The translations under genes were made by a program, and so were the position numbers. Of a stretch of 5,734 nt of DNA, positions 1 through 5,679 are shown piece by piece. How positions within the stretch are numbered: the stretch's first letter is position 1; each line of letters begins with the position of its first letter. Below the pieces are notes generated by a model. The model ran no database searches. It saw only the letters and a list, made by a program, of their open reading frames with translations, and was not told where the DNA came from. The stretch lies in assembly GCA_027325115.1 (NCBI GenBank), contig DAHWFG010000260.1, positions 1 through 5,734 of the forward strand, given 5' to 3'. This DNA comes from JAKBCQ01 sp021807585. GTDB taxonomy: Bacteria > Planctomycetota > Planctomycetia > Isosphaerales > Isosphaeraceae.

Positions 1-1
1 G

Positions 2-631
2 GTTTGGCTGATCGTGATCGTCGCGGTCGTGGGGGCGATTCAGCCCGGTCGCCCCGTTCCTGGAACCTCGATCGTCGTCCGCGATTTTGTCCGCGAGGCG
101 ATCATGCTCGCGGTAGCGGCGCTATCGCTCGCGACGACGCCGCGCGGGCTCCGTCGCGAAGCCGAATTCACCTACGACGCCATCATCGAAATCGCCTGTT
201 TGTTTCTGGGCATTTTCCTCACGATGCAGCCCGCGATCGAACTCCTCCGCGCGCGGGGGCCCTCGCTCGGCCTGGAAACCCCCGCGTCGTTCTATTGGGC
301 GACGGGGCTGCTTTCAAGTTTCCTTGATAACGCACCAACATATAAGGTATTTTTTGAAACGGCTCGATCGTCGCCGACTCCGTCGGATCCGTCGCGGCTT
401 GTCGAGCTCGCGACCGCGCCGCCGATTCGCGCCGATTTGCTGAGGGCGATCTCGCTCGGGTCGGTGTTTATGGGCGCCACGACGTATATCGGCAACGGAC
501 CCAATTTCATGGTGAAGCGGATTGTTGAGGATCGAGGAACGCCGATGCCCTCGTTTCTGGCATATATGGGGTTCAGCGTGCTGGTTTTAGGTCCGTTGTT
601 CGCCGCGGTTCATTGGATCTTTTTGAGGTGA
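2..631 (+). CDS. Na+:H+ antiporter / CitMHS_2-like transporter, C-terminal part (5' truncated)
   Basis: The reading frame is already open at base 2, so the gene starts outside the window; 209 codons are visible before the TGA at 629-631. The GTG at 14 is internal and not a convincing start. The visible part has four to five hydrophobic segments, including one near the left edge, one around bases 170-245 and a last one ending just before the stop, as expected for the second half of a polytopic inner-membrane carrier. Two short polar motifs interrupt membrane segments: FLDNAPT (bases 320-340) and TTYIGNGPNFMVK (about 479-517). Such Asn/Pro/Thr-containing breaks are typical of the ion-transporter superfamily (NhaD, ArsB, CitM), where they form the substrate and ion site. 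The overall pattern matches the 'sodium:proton antiporter' proteins of the putative citrate transport family CitMHS_2. The exchanged ion cannot be decided from this fragment; a citrate, arsenite or other anion carrier is possible. Confidence 0.75.
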   Translation, partial: VWLIVIVAVVGAIQPGRPVPGTSIVVRDFVREAIMLAVAALSLATTPRGLRREAEFTYDAIIEIACLFLGIFLTMQPAIELLRARGPSLGLETPASFYWATGLLSSFLDNAPTYKVFFETARSSPTPSDPSRLVELATAPPIRADLLRAISLGSVFMGATTYIGNGPNFMVKRIVEDRGTPMPSFLAYMGFSVLVLGPLFAAVHWIFLR

Positions 632-633
632 TT

Positions 634-655
634 CGGCCGATCTCGGTCGGATCGG
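634..655 (+). terminator. Weak hairpin just after the antiporter stop
   Basis: Starting three bases after the stop codon, CGGCCG (634-639) can pair with CGGTCG (644-649) through one G-U pair and a four-base loop. Alternatively CCGATC (637-642) pairs with GATCGG (650-655). No T-run follows, so it is not a classical intrinsic terminator. It could stabilise the mRNA 3' end, or be chance in GC-rich DNA. Confidence 0.2.
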
Positions 656-663
656 GTCGGCGA

Positions 664-679
664 GCCGCGGCGCCGCGGC
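664..679. repeat. 16-base perfect GC palindrome
   Basis: GCCGCGGCGCCGCGGC is its own reverse complement, with no spacer. It lies 32 bases beyond the antiporter stop and well upstream of the patatin gene. It could be a protein-binding site or fold as a six-pair hairpin with a four-base loop in RNA. No T-run follows. The role is unknown, and a GC-rich background makes such palindromes more likely by chance. Confidence 0.4.
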
Positions 680-772
680 GAACGGGGCGATCGACGATTG
701 GGCGGTTGTGCTTCGATCGTTCATGTTCTTCGCTCACAGTTTTGAGATTCGGATTCTTCGTCGATTTTTCTC

Positions 773-801
773 TTGAACACGCCGATCCGCATTTTTAAAC
801 T
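773..801 (+). promoter_or_regulatory. Possible promoter for the patatin gene
   Basis: TTGAAC (773-778) and TAAACT (796-801) are separated by 17 bases and each match four of six positions of the sigma-70 consensus. Transcription would begin near 808, about 49 bases before the ATG at 857. If real, the TTG at 773 would be part of the -35 element, which supports the downstream ATG as the start. The evidence is only by eye. Confidence 0.25.
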
Positions 802-856
802 TCAATCGCGTGAATCGTTCGCGTTGCAATCGAAACCGGAACCGACGAGAAGACGA

Positions 857-1870
857 ATGAACGATTGTGTGCGTATTTTATCGATCGACGGCGGCGGGAT
901 TCGCGGGATCATCCCCGCGATGGTGTTGTCCGAGATCGAGCGACGGACGGGAAGGCCGATCGCATCGCTGTTCGACCTGATCGCCGGGACGTCGACGGGG
1001 GGTCTTTTGGCGCTCGGGCTCGCGGTCGGCGACGAGTCGGGGAAGCCCAAGTATAAAGCATCGGATATGATTGCGCTTTATCGCGAGGAGGCGCAAACGA
1101 TTTTTCCGCGCAATTTTTTTAAAGAGGCGCTCGCGACGTTCGCGGGACCGAAGTATCCCGAGGTCGGGATCGAAGGCGTGCTGAAAAGCCGCTTCGGCTC
1201 GGCGCGGCTGAAAGACGCGCTCACCGACGTTTTGATCACGAGTTACGATCTTGAGCGCGGCGAGGCGATTCTCTTTAAGAGTCGCGAGGCGAAGATCGAT
1301 TCGCAGCAGGATTACCCGATGTGGCAGCTTGCCCGCGGGACGTCGGCGGCGCCCACATATTTTTCTCCCATCAAGGTTGTTCCCGACGATCCCAATTTGC
1401 CGTATCTGGCGCTGATCGACGGCGGCGTATACGCCAACAATCCTGCGCTCACCGCTTACGCCGAGGCGGTCAAGCACCATCTCGAGCCCGATACGCAGAT
1501 CGTCGTCGTTTCGCTCGGGACGGGAGCGCTCACGCATCGCATTCCTTACGAAGACGCGGTCCGCTGGGGCGCCCTCGAATGGGCGGTGCCGATTCTCAAC
1601 ATCCTGTTCGACGAGGGGAGCGCCGGGGTCGATCGCGTGATGCGCCGGCTCCTTGACGTCGCGAGCGACCCCCCCGCGTACTTTCGCTTTCAAGGCGATC
1701 TCGATCCGTCCGACGACGCGATGGACAACGCGAGCGCGCAAAACATCCAGGCGCTTCAAAATGTCGCCGAATCGATCCTCGTCGATCAGGCCGACGAACT
1801 CGCCGCGGTCTGCGCGCGGCTCGTTCGCGACGCCGACCTTCGCGCGAAAAAAGCCCCGGTCGTTAGCTGA
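857..1870 (+). CDS. Patatin-like phospholipase
   Basis: A 337-residue patatin-family serine acyl hydrolase, expected to cleave acyl esters of phospholipids or other lipids with a Ser-Asp dyad. All family landmarks are present: the glycine-rich oxyanion loop DGGGIRG (residues 11-17), the nucleophile elbow GTSTG with Ser46, the block ARGTSAAPTYF (159-169), and the catalytic Asp188 in the DGG motif (188-190). The start is taken as the ATG at 857, because the conserved domain begins only seven residues later and a purine-rich AGAAG stretch lies about five bases upstream. The frame is open back to a TTG at 773, but the 28 extra residues are basic, low in hydrophobics and outside the family core. 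No signal peptide or membrane segment is seen, so it is probably cytoplasmic. The C-terminal third is less conserved and may shape substrate access. The N-terminus resembles patatin effectors of CBASS phage defence, but no nucleotide cyclase gene adjoins it, so a stand-alone lipase is the safer call. Confidence 0.93.
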   Translation: MNDCVRILSIDGGGIRGIIPAMVLSEIERRTGRPIASLFDLIAGTSTGGLLALGLAVGDESGKPKYKASDMIALYREEAQTIFPRNFFKEALATFAGPKYPEVGIEGVLKSRFGSARLKDALTDVLITSYDLERGEAILFKSREAKIDSQQDYPMWQLARGTSAAPTYFSPIKVVPDDPNLPYLALIDGGVYANNPALTAYAEAVKHHLEPDTQIVVVSLGTGALTHRIPYEDAVRWGALEWAVPILNILFDEGSAGVDRVMRRLLDVASDPPAYFRFQGDLDPSDDAMDNASAQNIQALQNVAESILVDQADELAAVCARLVRDADLRAKKAPVVS

Positions 1871-1888
1871 ACCGTCGGCGTTTCGGCC

Positions 1889-1905
1889 GCGCGGGTGATT
1901 CGCGC
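1889..1905 (+). terminator. Weak hairpin after the patatin gene
   Basis: GCGCG (1889-1893) can pair with CGCGC (1901-1905) across a seven-base loop, 19 bases after the stop. There is no following T-run, so termination is only a possibility. Confidence 0.15.
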
Positions 1906-1925
1906 ATCGGTCGTCGACGAATCGT

Positions 1926-1949
1926 GATCAAAGTGAAATCAAGATCAAA
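1926..1949. repeat. Direct repeat GATCAAA x2, possible operator
   Basis: GATCAAA occurs at 1926-1932 and again at 1943-1949, 17 bases apart start to start, with a third ATCAA-like unit (AAATCAAG) between them and a short inverted ATCA-T-TGAT just downstream. The repeats straddle the -35 position of the promoter candidate for the cytochrome gene. This would suit a regulator binding on nearly the same helix face, but no regulator is encoded in the window. Confidence 0.25.
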
Positions 1950-1962
1950 TCATTGATACAAT
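1933..1962 (+). promoter_or_regulatory. Possible promoter for the cytochrome-decarboxylase operon
   Basis: GTGAAA (1933-1938, four of six to the -35 consensus) and TACAAT (1957-1962, five of six to the -10 consensus) are 18 bases apart, in the only clearly AT-rich stretch of this intergenic gap. Transcription would start near 1969, leaving a leader of about 24 bases that carries the strong ribosome binding site. Confidence 0.35.
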
Positions 1963-1980
1963 CTTTATCGATGTTTTCCC

Positions 1981-1987
1981 AAGGAGG
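1981..1987 (+). promoter_or_regulatory. Strong ribosome binding site, fixes the cytochrome start
   Basis: AAGGAGG lies five bases before the ATG at 1993. It is a near-perfect Shine-Dalgarno sequence and makes this start secure, in agreement with the lipoprotein signal that begins there. Confidence 0.85.
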
Positions 1988-1992
1988 CGAAA

Positions 1993-4002
1993 ATGCGTCG
2001 AATCGTCGTGACGATCGCCTTGCCCGCGGCGTTGGTTCTCGGCGGATGCGGGGCGTCGAACGAAGAATCCCCCGGAGTGAAACAAAGGGACGCCGCCGTC
2101 AAAAAACGCGACCCGCGGGCGAATTCCAAAGAGACCGTCGTTCAAGGTCTTACCGTCGACGATCGTCATTTTTTCTTTCGCACGTCGATGGGAAGCGATT
2201 TGTTCCCGCTCCCGTGGCTCAAGGCGCTGACGCAAAAGGACGGATCGCCGTTTCTCGATAACATCGAGCGGTTCGGTTTAATCGCCGATCCCTCGGACCC
2301 CTCGGGATTGCCGATCGGCCTGACGGTCGACCCCGATCCGCGCGGAATCAGGCCCGCGATCGCGATGGCGGGAGTGAGCTGCGCCGCGTGCCACGTCGGC
2401 CGCGCGACCGTGAAAGGACGGTCGATCCTATTGATCGGAGCACCCAATCTTTTTGATTTAAATGCCTTTTACGCCGAATTATTCGAGCGCGCATCGATGG
2501 ACCCCGCGGCGTTCGTCAAGTTCCTGGGCAAGGTCGCCGAGAACGAGGCGGGGAAGGTCGGCAAGAAGGCGGGGGGGTTGATCGAAGGGCTGGGCGATCT
2601 GTTCGACAAGGCCGAGGATCAGCTCAAAGAGGGGGAAAAAACGTTCTTGAAACGGTGGAAAGAGCTGGCTCGGAAGATCGACGTCGGAGTGAAGGACCCG
2701 AGCATGCTCAGACACTACGCGACCGATTCGTACGACGCGCTGAAAGGTACGTTCAAACAATTACATGAGACTGATTTTAATGAATTGATCGACGCCTTGA
2801 AGAACCCCGATCTCGCCGACGGTCCGCTTAAAGAGTTCGCGGTGCTTAAGGAGGGGGCGGGGGATCAAATCCGGGAGATCATGCTCGCTTTCGCGCTCTT
2901 GAAGGCGCGGCTTCAATATCTTAAAGATTTAAACAAGCTTCATCAGGGTGAGATGCAGGGAAAAACGCTTCCCGAGCCGGGACCGGGACGAATCGACGCG
3001 TTCGACGGGATTCGCGATCTCGTGTTCCCCACGGACGTCGTCCCGCCGACCGCCCCCGTGAGCTTTCCTCACCTGTGGCAGGTCAAACAAACGATCTGGT
3101 TTCATTGGGACGACAACACCAATTCACTGATGCAGCGCAACATCGGTCAGGCGGTCGGCATGGGAGCGGTGTTCGACCCCAAAACGTACTCGTCGACGGT
3201 GAAACCCGCGAACATCGATCGACTTGAAAAAACGCTCAATCGTCTTGATCCTCCGCGCTGGCCCGACGCCGAATTCGGCGAAATCAACCGTGACGCGGCG
3301 AAACACGGCGAAACGATTTACGCCAAGAACTGCCTCGAATGCCACAAGATCTACCCCGCGGAGAAAATCGTCTTCGATCCCGCCGAGACCGTCGAGAAGA
3401 GAAATGAACGAATCGTCAATCTTGCACGAATTATTCCTCTTGATCAAATCGGAACCGATCCCAATCGCGTGAACAATTTCGCGATCAACGTGGGCCGCAA
3501 CGCCGACGGAACGGGAGGAACACCGTTCGCGTCGGCGCTCGCCGAGGTGGCGGGGAACCTTGAGAGGCAAGCGTTTATTGATAATAAGATCGGTAAGAGC
3601 GATCAGCTTTTGATGGATTTGCCTCCCGCGCTCGTGCGATGGCCGACGAATCACGGCTATTCGGCGCGTCCGTTGGTATCGATCTGGGCGACCGCTCCGT
3701 ACCTGCACAACGCGTCCGTGCCGACGATTTACGACCTGCTCCTCCCTCCCGAAAAACGCCCGAAGTCGTTTTACGTCGGATATCGCGAGTACGATCCCGT
3801 CAAGCTCGGCTACGTGAGCGAGAAAGAGAACATTCCGGCGGACGTTTTGAACAAGCCCCCCGTCTTCGAGTTTCGCGTCGTCGCGCCCCAGAGCGGCGTT
3901 TCCACCCCCGTCGAGGGGAACTCGAACGCCGGCCACGCTTACGGCGTGGAGCTTTCCGATCAGGACAAGAAAGATTTGATTGAATATCTCAAAACGCTTT
4001 GA
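1993..4002 (+). CDS. RoxA-like di-haem cytochrome c lipoprotein (di-haem peroxidase / oxygenase family)
   Basis: A 669-residue exported c-type cytochrome. It opens with a basic and hydrophobic signal peptide ending in the lipobox LGGC, so Cys19 is the predicted lipid anchor; a short Lys/Arg-rich linker follows. There are two haem-binding motifs: CAACH (residues 130-134) and CLECH (447-451), with His134 and His451 as proximal ligands. The block FFFRTSMGSDLFPLPWLKAL before haem 1 and the C-terminal block WATAPYLHNASVP with His572 are hallmarks of the RoxA-like branch of the di-haem cytochrome c peroxidase/MauG superfamily; His572 is a candidate distal ligand. Length is close to that of rubber oxygenase RoxA (about 680 residues), but the haem motifs are far apart (317 residues), separated by a Lys/Glu-rich, probably helical stretch (about 177-317). 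It should act on the outer face of the inner membrane or on the outer membrane, using O2 or H2O2. The substrate is unknown; rubber cleavage should not be assumed. The following gene is 33 bases away and probably co-transcribed. Confidence 0.9.
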   Translation: MRRIVVTIALPAALVLGGCGASNEESPGVKQRDAAVKKRDPRANSKETVVQGLTVDDRHFFFRTSMGSDLFPLPWLKALTQKDGSPFLDNIERFGLIADPSDPSGLPIGLTVDPDPRGIRPAIAMAGVSCAACHVGRATVKGRSILLIGAPNLFDLNAFYAELFERASMDPAAFVKFLGKVAENEAGKVGKKAGGLIEGLGDLFDKAEDQLKEGEKTFLKRWKELARKIDVGVKDPSMLRHYATDSYDALKGTFKQLHETDFNELIDALKNPDLADGPLKEFAVLKEGAGDQIREIMLAFALLKARLQYLKDLNKLHQGEMQGKTLPEPGPGRIDAFDGIRDLVFPTDVVPPTAPVSFPHLWQVKQTIWFHWDDNTNSLMQRNIGQAVGMGAVFDPKTYSSTVKPANIDRLEKTLNRLDPPRWPDAEFGEINRDAAKHGETIYAKNCLECHKIYPAEKIVFDPAETVEKRNERIVNLARIIPLDQIGTDPNRVNNFAINVGRNADGTGGTPFASALAEVAGNLERQAFIDNKIGKSDQLLMDLPPALVRWPTNHGYSARPLVSIWATAPYLHNASVPTIYDLLLPPEKRPKSFYVGYREYDPVKLGYVSEKENIPADVLNKPPVFEFRVVAPQSGVSTPVEGNSNAGHAYGVELSDQDKKDLIEYLKTL

Positions 4003-4021
4003 TCTCGGTCGTCTTTCAATT

Positions 4022-4027
4022 AAGGAG
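4022..4027 (+). promoter_or_regulatory. Ribosome binding site of the decarboxylase-family gene
   Basis: AAGGAG lies eight bases before the ATG at 4036, inside the 33-base gap after the cytochrome stop. The gap holds no room for a full promoter and terminator, so the two genes probably share an mRNA. Confidence 0.8.
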
Positions 4028-4035
4028 AACGACGG

Positions 4036-4776
4036 ATGGGTGTTCGAGGGACGCTTACGAAGGGGAAGTTCGGTTATTCAATGCCGGTTCACGCTCCACT
4101 TTATCCGAGCCCTCCGTTCTTTTATCGGGACGCGAGCCTGATTTTCTTTGAGTACGTGACCGATCCTCGGATCGCCGCGACGATCATTCCCGACGAGCTC
4201 GAACTCGCCGATCCGCCGACGGCTCTCGTCGCGTTCGCGAGTTATCCGTGGAGCAGCCTGGGGACTTATCTCGAGGTTGTACAAATTATTGATGTTTTAT
4301 ACAAAAATAAGCCGATTCGTTATGCGGTGCATCTTTATGTGACGACCGATCAGGCGATGGGGGCGGGCCGCGAGGTCGGCGGATATCCCAAAAAGCTCGC
4401 CAAGATCGGCTTTCAGTACGACACGGCGTTTCAGGGGAGGGTCGAGCGTCCCGACGGTTTATTGCTCGCGACGGGGGTGATGAGGCCCGAGGAGAAGCTG
4501 CCGCTCACATTCCCGATCACGCACGATTACCTTTGTTTACGTTTGATTCCAAGCCCGATCGCGAACGCTCAACCGACGGTATGCGAGCTTTTGACTTCGC
4601 GTTGGGTGTTGTTGAACGGCGAGATGTGGCGCGGCCCCGGGACGTGCGTGTTGACGGGCGCCTCGGCGCTCGACCCGCTCCACCTTGTGCCGATCGTCGA
4701 GCCCGTCGCGAGCCTGTATTTCCGCGGCGATTTCGAGGTCTCGCCGAGCCTCCCTGGAGACGAGACGCCGATTTGA
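4036..4776 (+). CDS. Acetoacetate decarboxylase family protein
   Basis: At 246 residues it has almost exactly the length of Clostridium acetobutylicum acetoacetate decarboxylase (244). The signature GREVGGYPKKLA (residues 111-122) carries the lysine pair K119-K120; in the characterised enzyme the first lysine (Lys115) forms the Schiff base and the second lowers its pKa. Glu80 in LGTYLEVVQ lies 39 residues before K119, the same spacing as Glu76 to Lys115 in the clostridial enzyme. The C-terminal blocks CELL and RGPGTCVLTGASALDPL also follow the family. The counterpart of clostridial Arg29 is less clear: the nearest arginine, R31, is two residues out of register. No signal peptide is seen, so it is cytoplasmic. 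It may decarboxylate acetoacetate or another beta-keto acid; family relatives instead act as aldolase-dehydratases, so the exact reaction is open. It sits directly downstream of the cytochrome gene with its own good ribosome binding site, probably in the same operon. Confidence 0.93.
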   Translation: MGVRGTLTKGKFGYSMPVHAPLYPSPPFFYRDASLIFFEYVTDPRIAATIIPDELELADPPTALVAFASYPWSSLGTYLEVVQIIDVLYKNKPIRYAVHLYVTTDQAMGAGREVGGYPKKLAKIGFQYDTAFQGRVERPDGLLLATGVMRPEEKLPLTFPITHDYLCLRLIPSPIANAQPTVCELLTSRWVLLNGEMWRGPGTCVLTGASALDPLHLVPIVEPVASLYFRGDFEVSPSLPGDETPI

Positions 4777-4781
4777 ATGGA

Positions 4782-4804
4782 TTGGATTCGATCGATGAAT
4801 CCGA
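4782..4804 (+). terminator. Hairpin shortly after the decarboxylase stop
   Basis: TTGGATTC (4782-4789) pairs with GAATCCGA (4797-4804), eight pairs including one G-U, with a seven-base loop, five bases after the stop. A competing pairing uses CGATCGAT (4789-4796) with ATCGATCG (4808-4815). No T-run follows, so it may protect the 3' end or assist factor-dependent termination rather than terminate by itself. Confidence 0.35.
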
Positions 4805-4862
4805 CGAATCGATCGTCAAACGGCTTGGGATCGAGGTCATTGTCCAGTTTATTCGATCGGTA

Positions 4863-4892
4863 TTCACTCTCGGTCACGAAATCGCTTAGAAT
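4863..4892 (+). promoter_or_regulatory. Possible promoter for the toxin-antitoxin pair
   Basis: TTCACT (4863-4868, four of six) and TAGAAT (4887-4892, five of six) are 18 bases apart. The start point would fall near 4899, leaving a leader of about 100 bases before the antitoxin. A promoter nearer the gene, in the AT-rich stretch after 4925, is equally possible. Confidence 0.22.
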
Positions 4893-5002
4893 GGATCCGG
4901 CGGCTTCATCGCTTCGACCTCTCGCATTTTCGATATCATCGGTATATGCGTTCCTTTTGCCGGCTTAGAAAAACGACTTGAACGTGATTTTCGAAGAGAA
5001 GA

Positions 5003-5251
5003 ATGATGAGCGGAATCGAACGAGATCCCTTGAACGATTTATGGCGACGAGTGCTGTCGATGCCTCCCGATGATCGACTGTCATTGGCGTCTCGCATCAT
5101 TCAATCGTTGGAACAAGAACGGACGATATCTGAAAAACCCGCCAAATCTTTGGCGGATCTTCTTGGATTGTTGGAGACGGTCGATCCCCCTCCTACCGAT
5201 GAAGAATGCGATCAAATCGTTAAAGAAGAGCTTATGCGGAAATATCAATAA
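5003..5251 (+). CDS. Antitoxin of a PIN-domain toxin-antitoxin pair
   Basis: A small acidic protein of 82 residues. The N-terminal half has the helical pattern MPPDDRLSLASRIIQSLEQE (residues 20-39), close to the 'LPPEERLELAERLLESL' type of motif common in addiction-module antitoxins. The C-terminal tail SLADLLGLLETVDPPPTDEE (49-68) followed by EELMRKY (75-81) is the kind of tail seen in antitoxins encoded just before PIN toxins, where it probably wraps the toxin and blocks its active site. Two adjacent ATG codons (5003 and 5006) could start it: the purine-rich GAAGAG at 4993-4998 is four bases from the first and seven from the second, so the second is equally credible. No classical ribbon-helix-helix or AbrB DNA-binding domain is obvious, so autoregulation is uncertain. 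The stop overlaps the toxin start by one base (TAATG), which implies translational coupling. Confidence 0.8.
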   Translation: MMSGIERDPLNDLWRRVLSMPPDDRLSLASRIIQSLEQERTISEKPAKSLADLLGLLETVDPPPTDEECDQIVKEELMRKYQ

Positions 5252-5679
5252 TGCGTGTATTACTTGACGTCAATATCGTTCTCGACGTGCTCTTAAAAAG
5301 AATTCCCTGGAATCTGCACGCCGAGTTGATCATGCAAGAATCCCAAAACGGGGGTTTGAGAACGATAGCGGCTTCTCACTCAATCACGACGATATTTTAT
5401 ATCGCTCGCCGATTGGTGGGAAACGAGAAAGCAAAAACATGTATTCATCACTGTCTAGAGGTTCTTGATATTCAATGCATCGATAAAGAAATTCTTGAAA
5501 GTGCATATAATATGAACGGCCCGGATTTCGAAGACAGTGTACAGATAGCGGCGGCGTTACGATCAGGTGTGGACGCGATTGTTACGAGAGACCCGGCCGG
5601 ATTCATAACGAGTCCCGTGCCGATTATTTCGCCGGCTGAATTGAGTAGAATAATTCTAGAGCCTGTTATTGACTTTTAA
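5251..5679 (+). CDS. PIN-domain ribonuclease toxin (VapC-like, PIN_3 type)
   Basis: A complete 142-residue PIN domain, expected to be a metal-dependent endoribonuclease that stops growth by cutting RNA when its antitoxin is lost. The N-terminus LLDVNIVLDVLL gives the first acidic ligand Asp6 and also Asp12. The later acidic cluster is DFEDSVQ (residues 92-98, Asp92 and Asp95), followed by DAIVTRDPAGF with Asp108 and Asp114. The segment ASHSITTIFYIARR takes the place where many VapC proteins have a conserved Glu; this substitution is usual in the PIN_3 subfamily and does not by itself mean inactivation. There is no Shine-Dalgarno sequence at its ATG, so it is probably translated by coupling from the antitoxin. 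Base composition is much more AT-rich than in the genes upstream (19 of 60 GC at 5461-5520), consistent with recent acquisition. The RNA target cannot be read from the sequence. Confidence 0.9.
   Translation: MRVLLDVNIVLDVLLKRIPWNLHAELIMQESQNGGLRTIAASHSITTIFYIARRLVGNEKAKTCIHHCLEVLDIQCIDKEILESAYNMNGPDFEDSVQIAAALRSGVDAIVTRDPAGFITSPVPIISPAELSRIILEPVIDF

Noticed and set aside
613..798. 61-codon plus-strand frame across the antiporter stop and the following gap
   Set aside because: It overlaps the antiporter end in another frame, spans the palindrome, has Arg-rich low-information sequence and lacks a ribosome binding site.
773..856. TTG start giving the patatin 28 more residues
   Set aside because: No ribosome binding site precedes it, the extra residues are not part of the patatin fold, and the TTG may belong to a -35 element. 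The ATG at 857 sits properly before the conserved domain.
878..1759. 293-codon minus-strand open frame inside the patatin gene
   Set aside because: Its Arg-rich translation is typical of the antisense of a GC-rich gene, and the plus strand encodes a complete patatin with all motifs.
3124..3936. 270-codon minus-strand open frame inside the cytochrome gene
   Set aside because: It is antisense to a region with the second haem motif and the conserved C-terminal block; its composition is that of a shadow frame.
4777..4968. 63-codon plus-strand frame starting right after the decarboxylase stop
   Set aside because: No Shine-Dalgarno sequence, Ser/Leu-rich low-information composition, and no recognisable domain.
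857..5679. A CBASS or other combined phage-defence island built from the patatin and the toxin pair
   Set aside because: No cyclase or sensor gene is present, and the two units are separated by more than 3 kb of unrelated metabolic genes.
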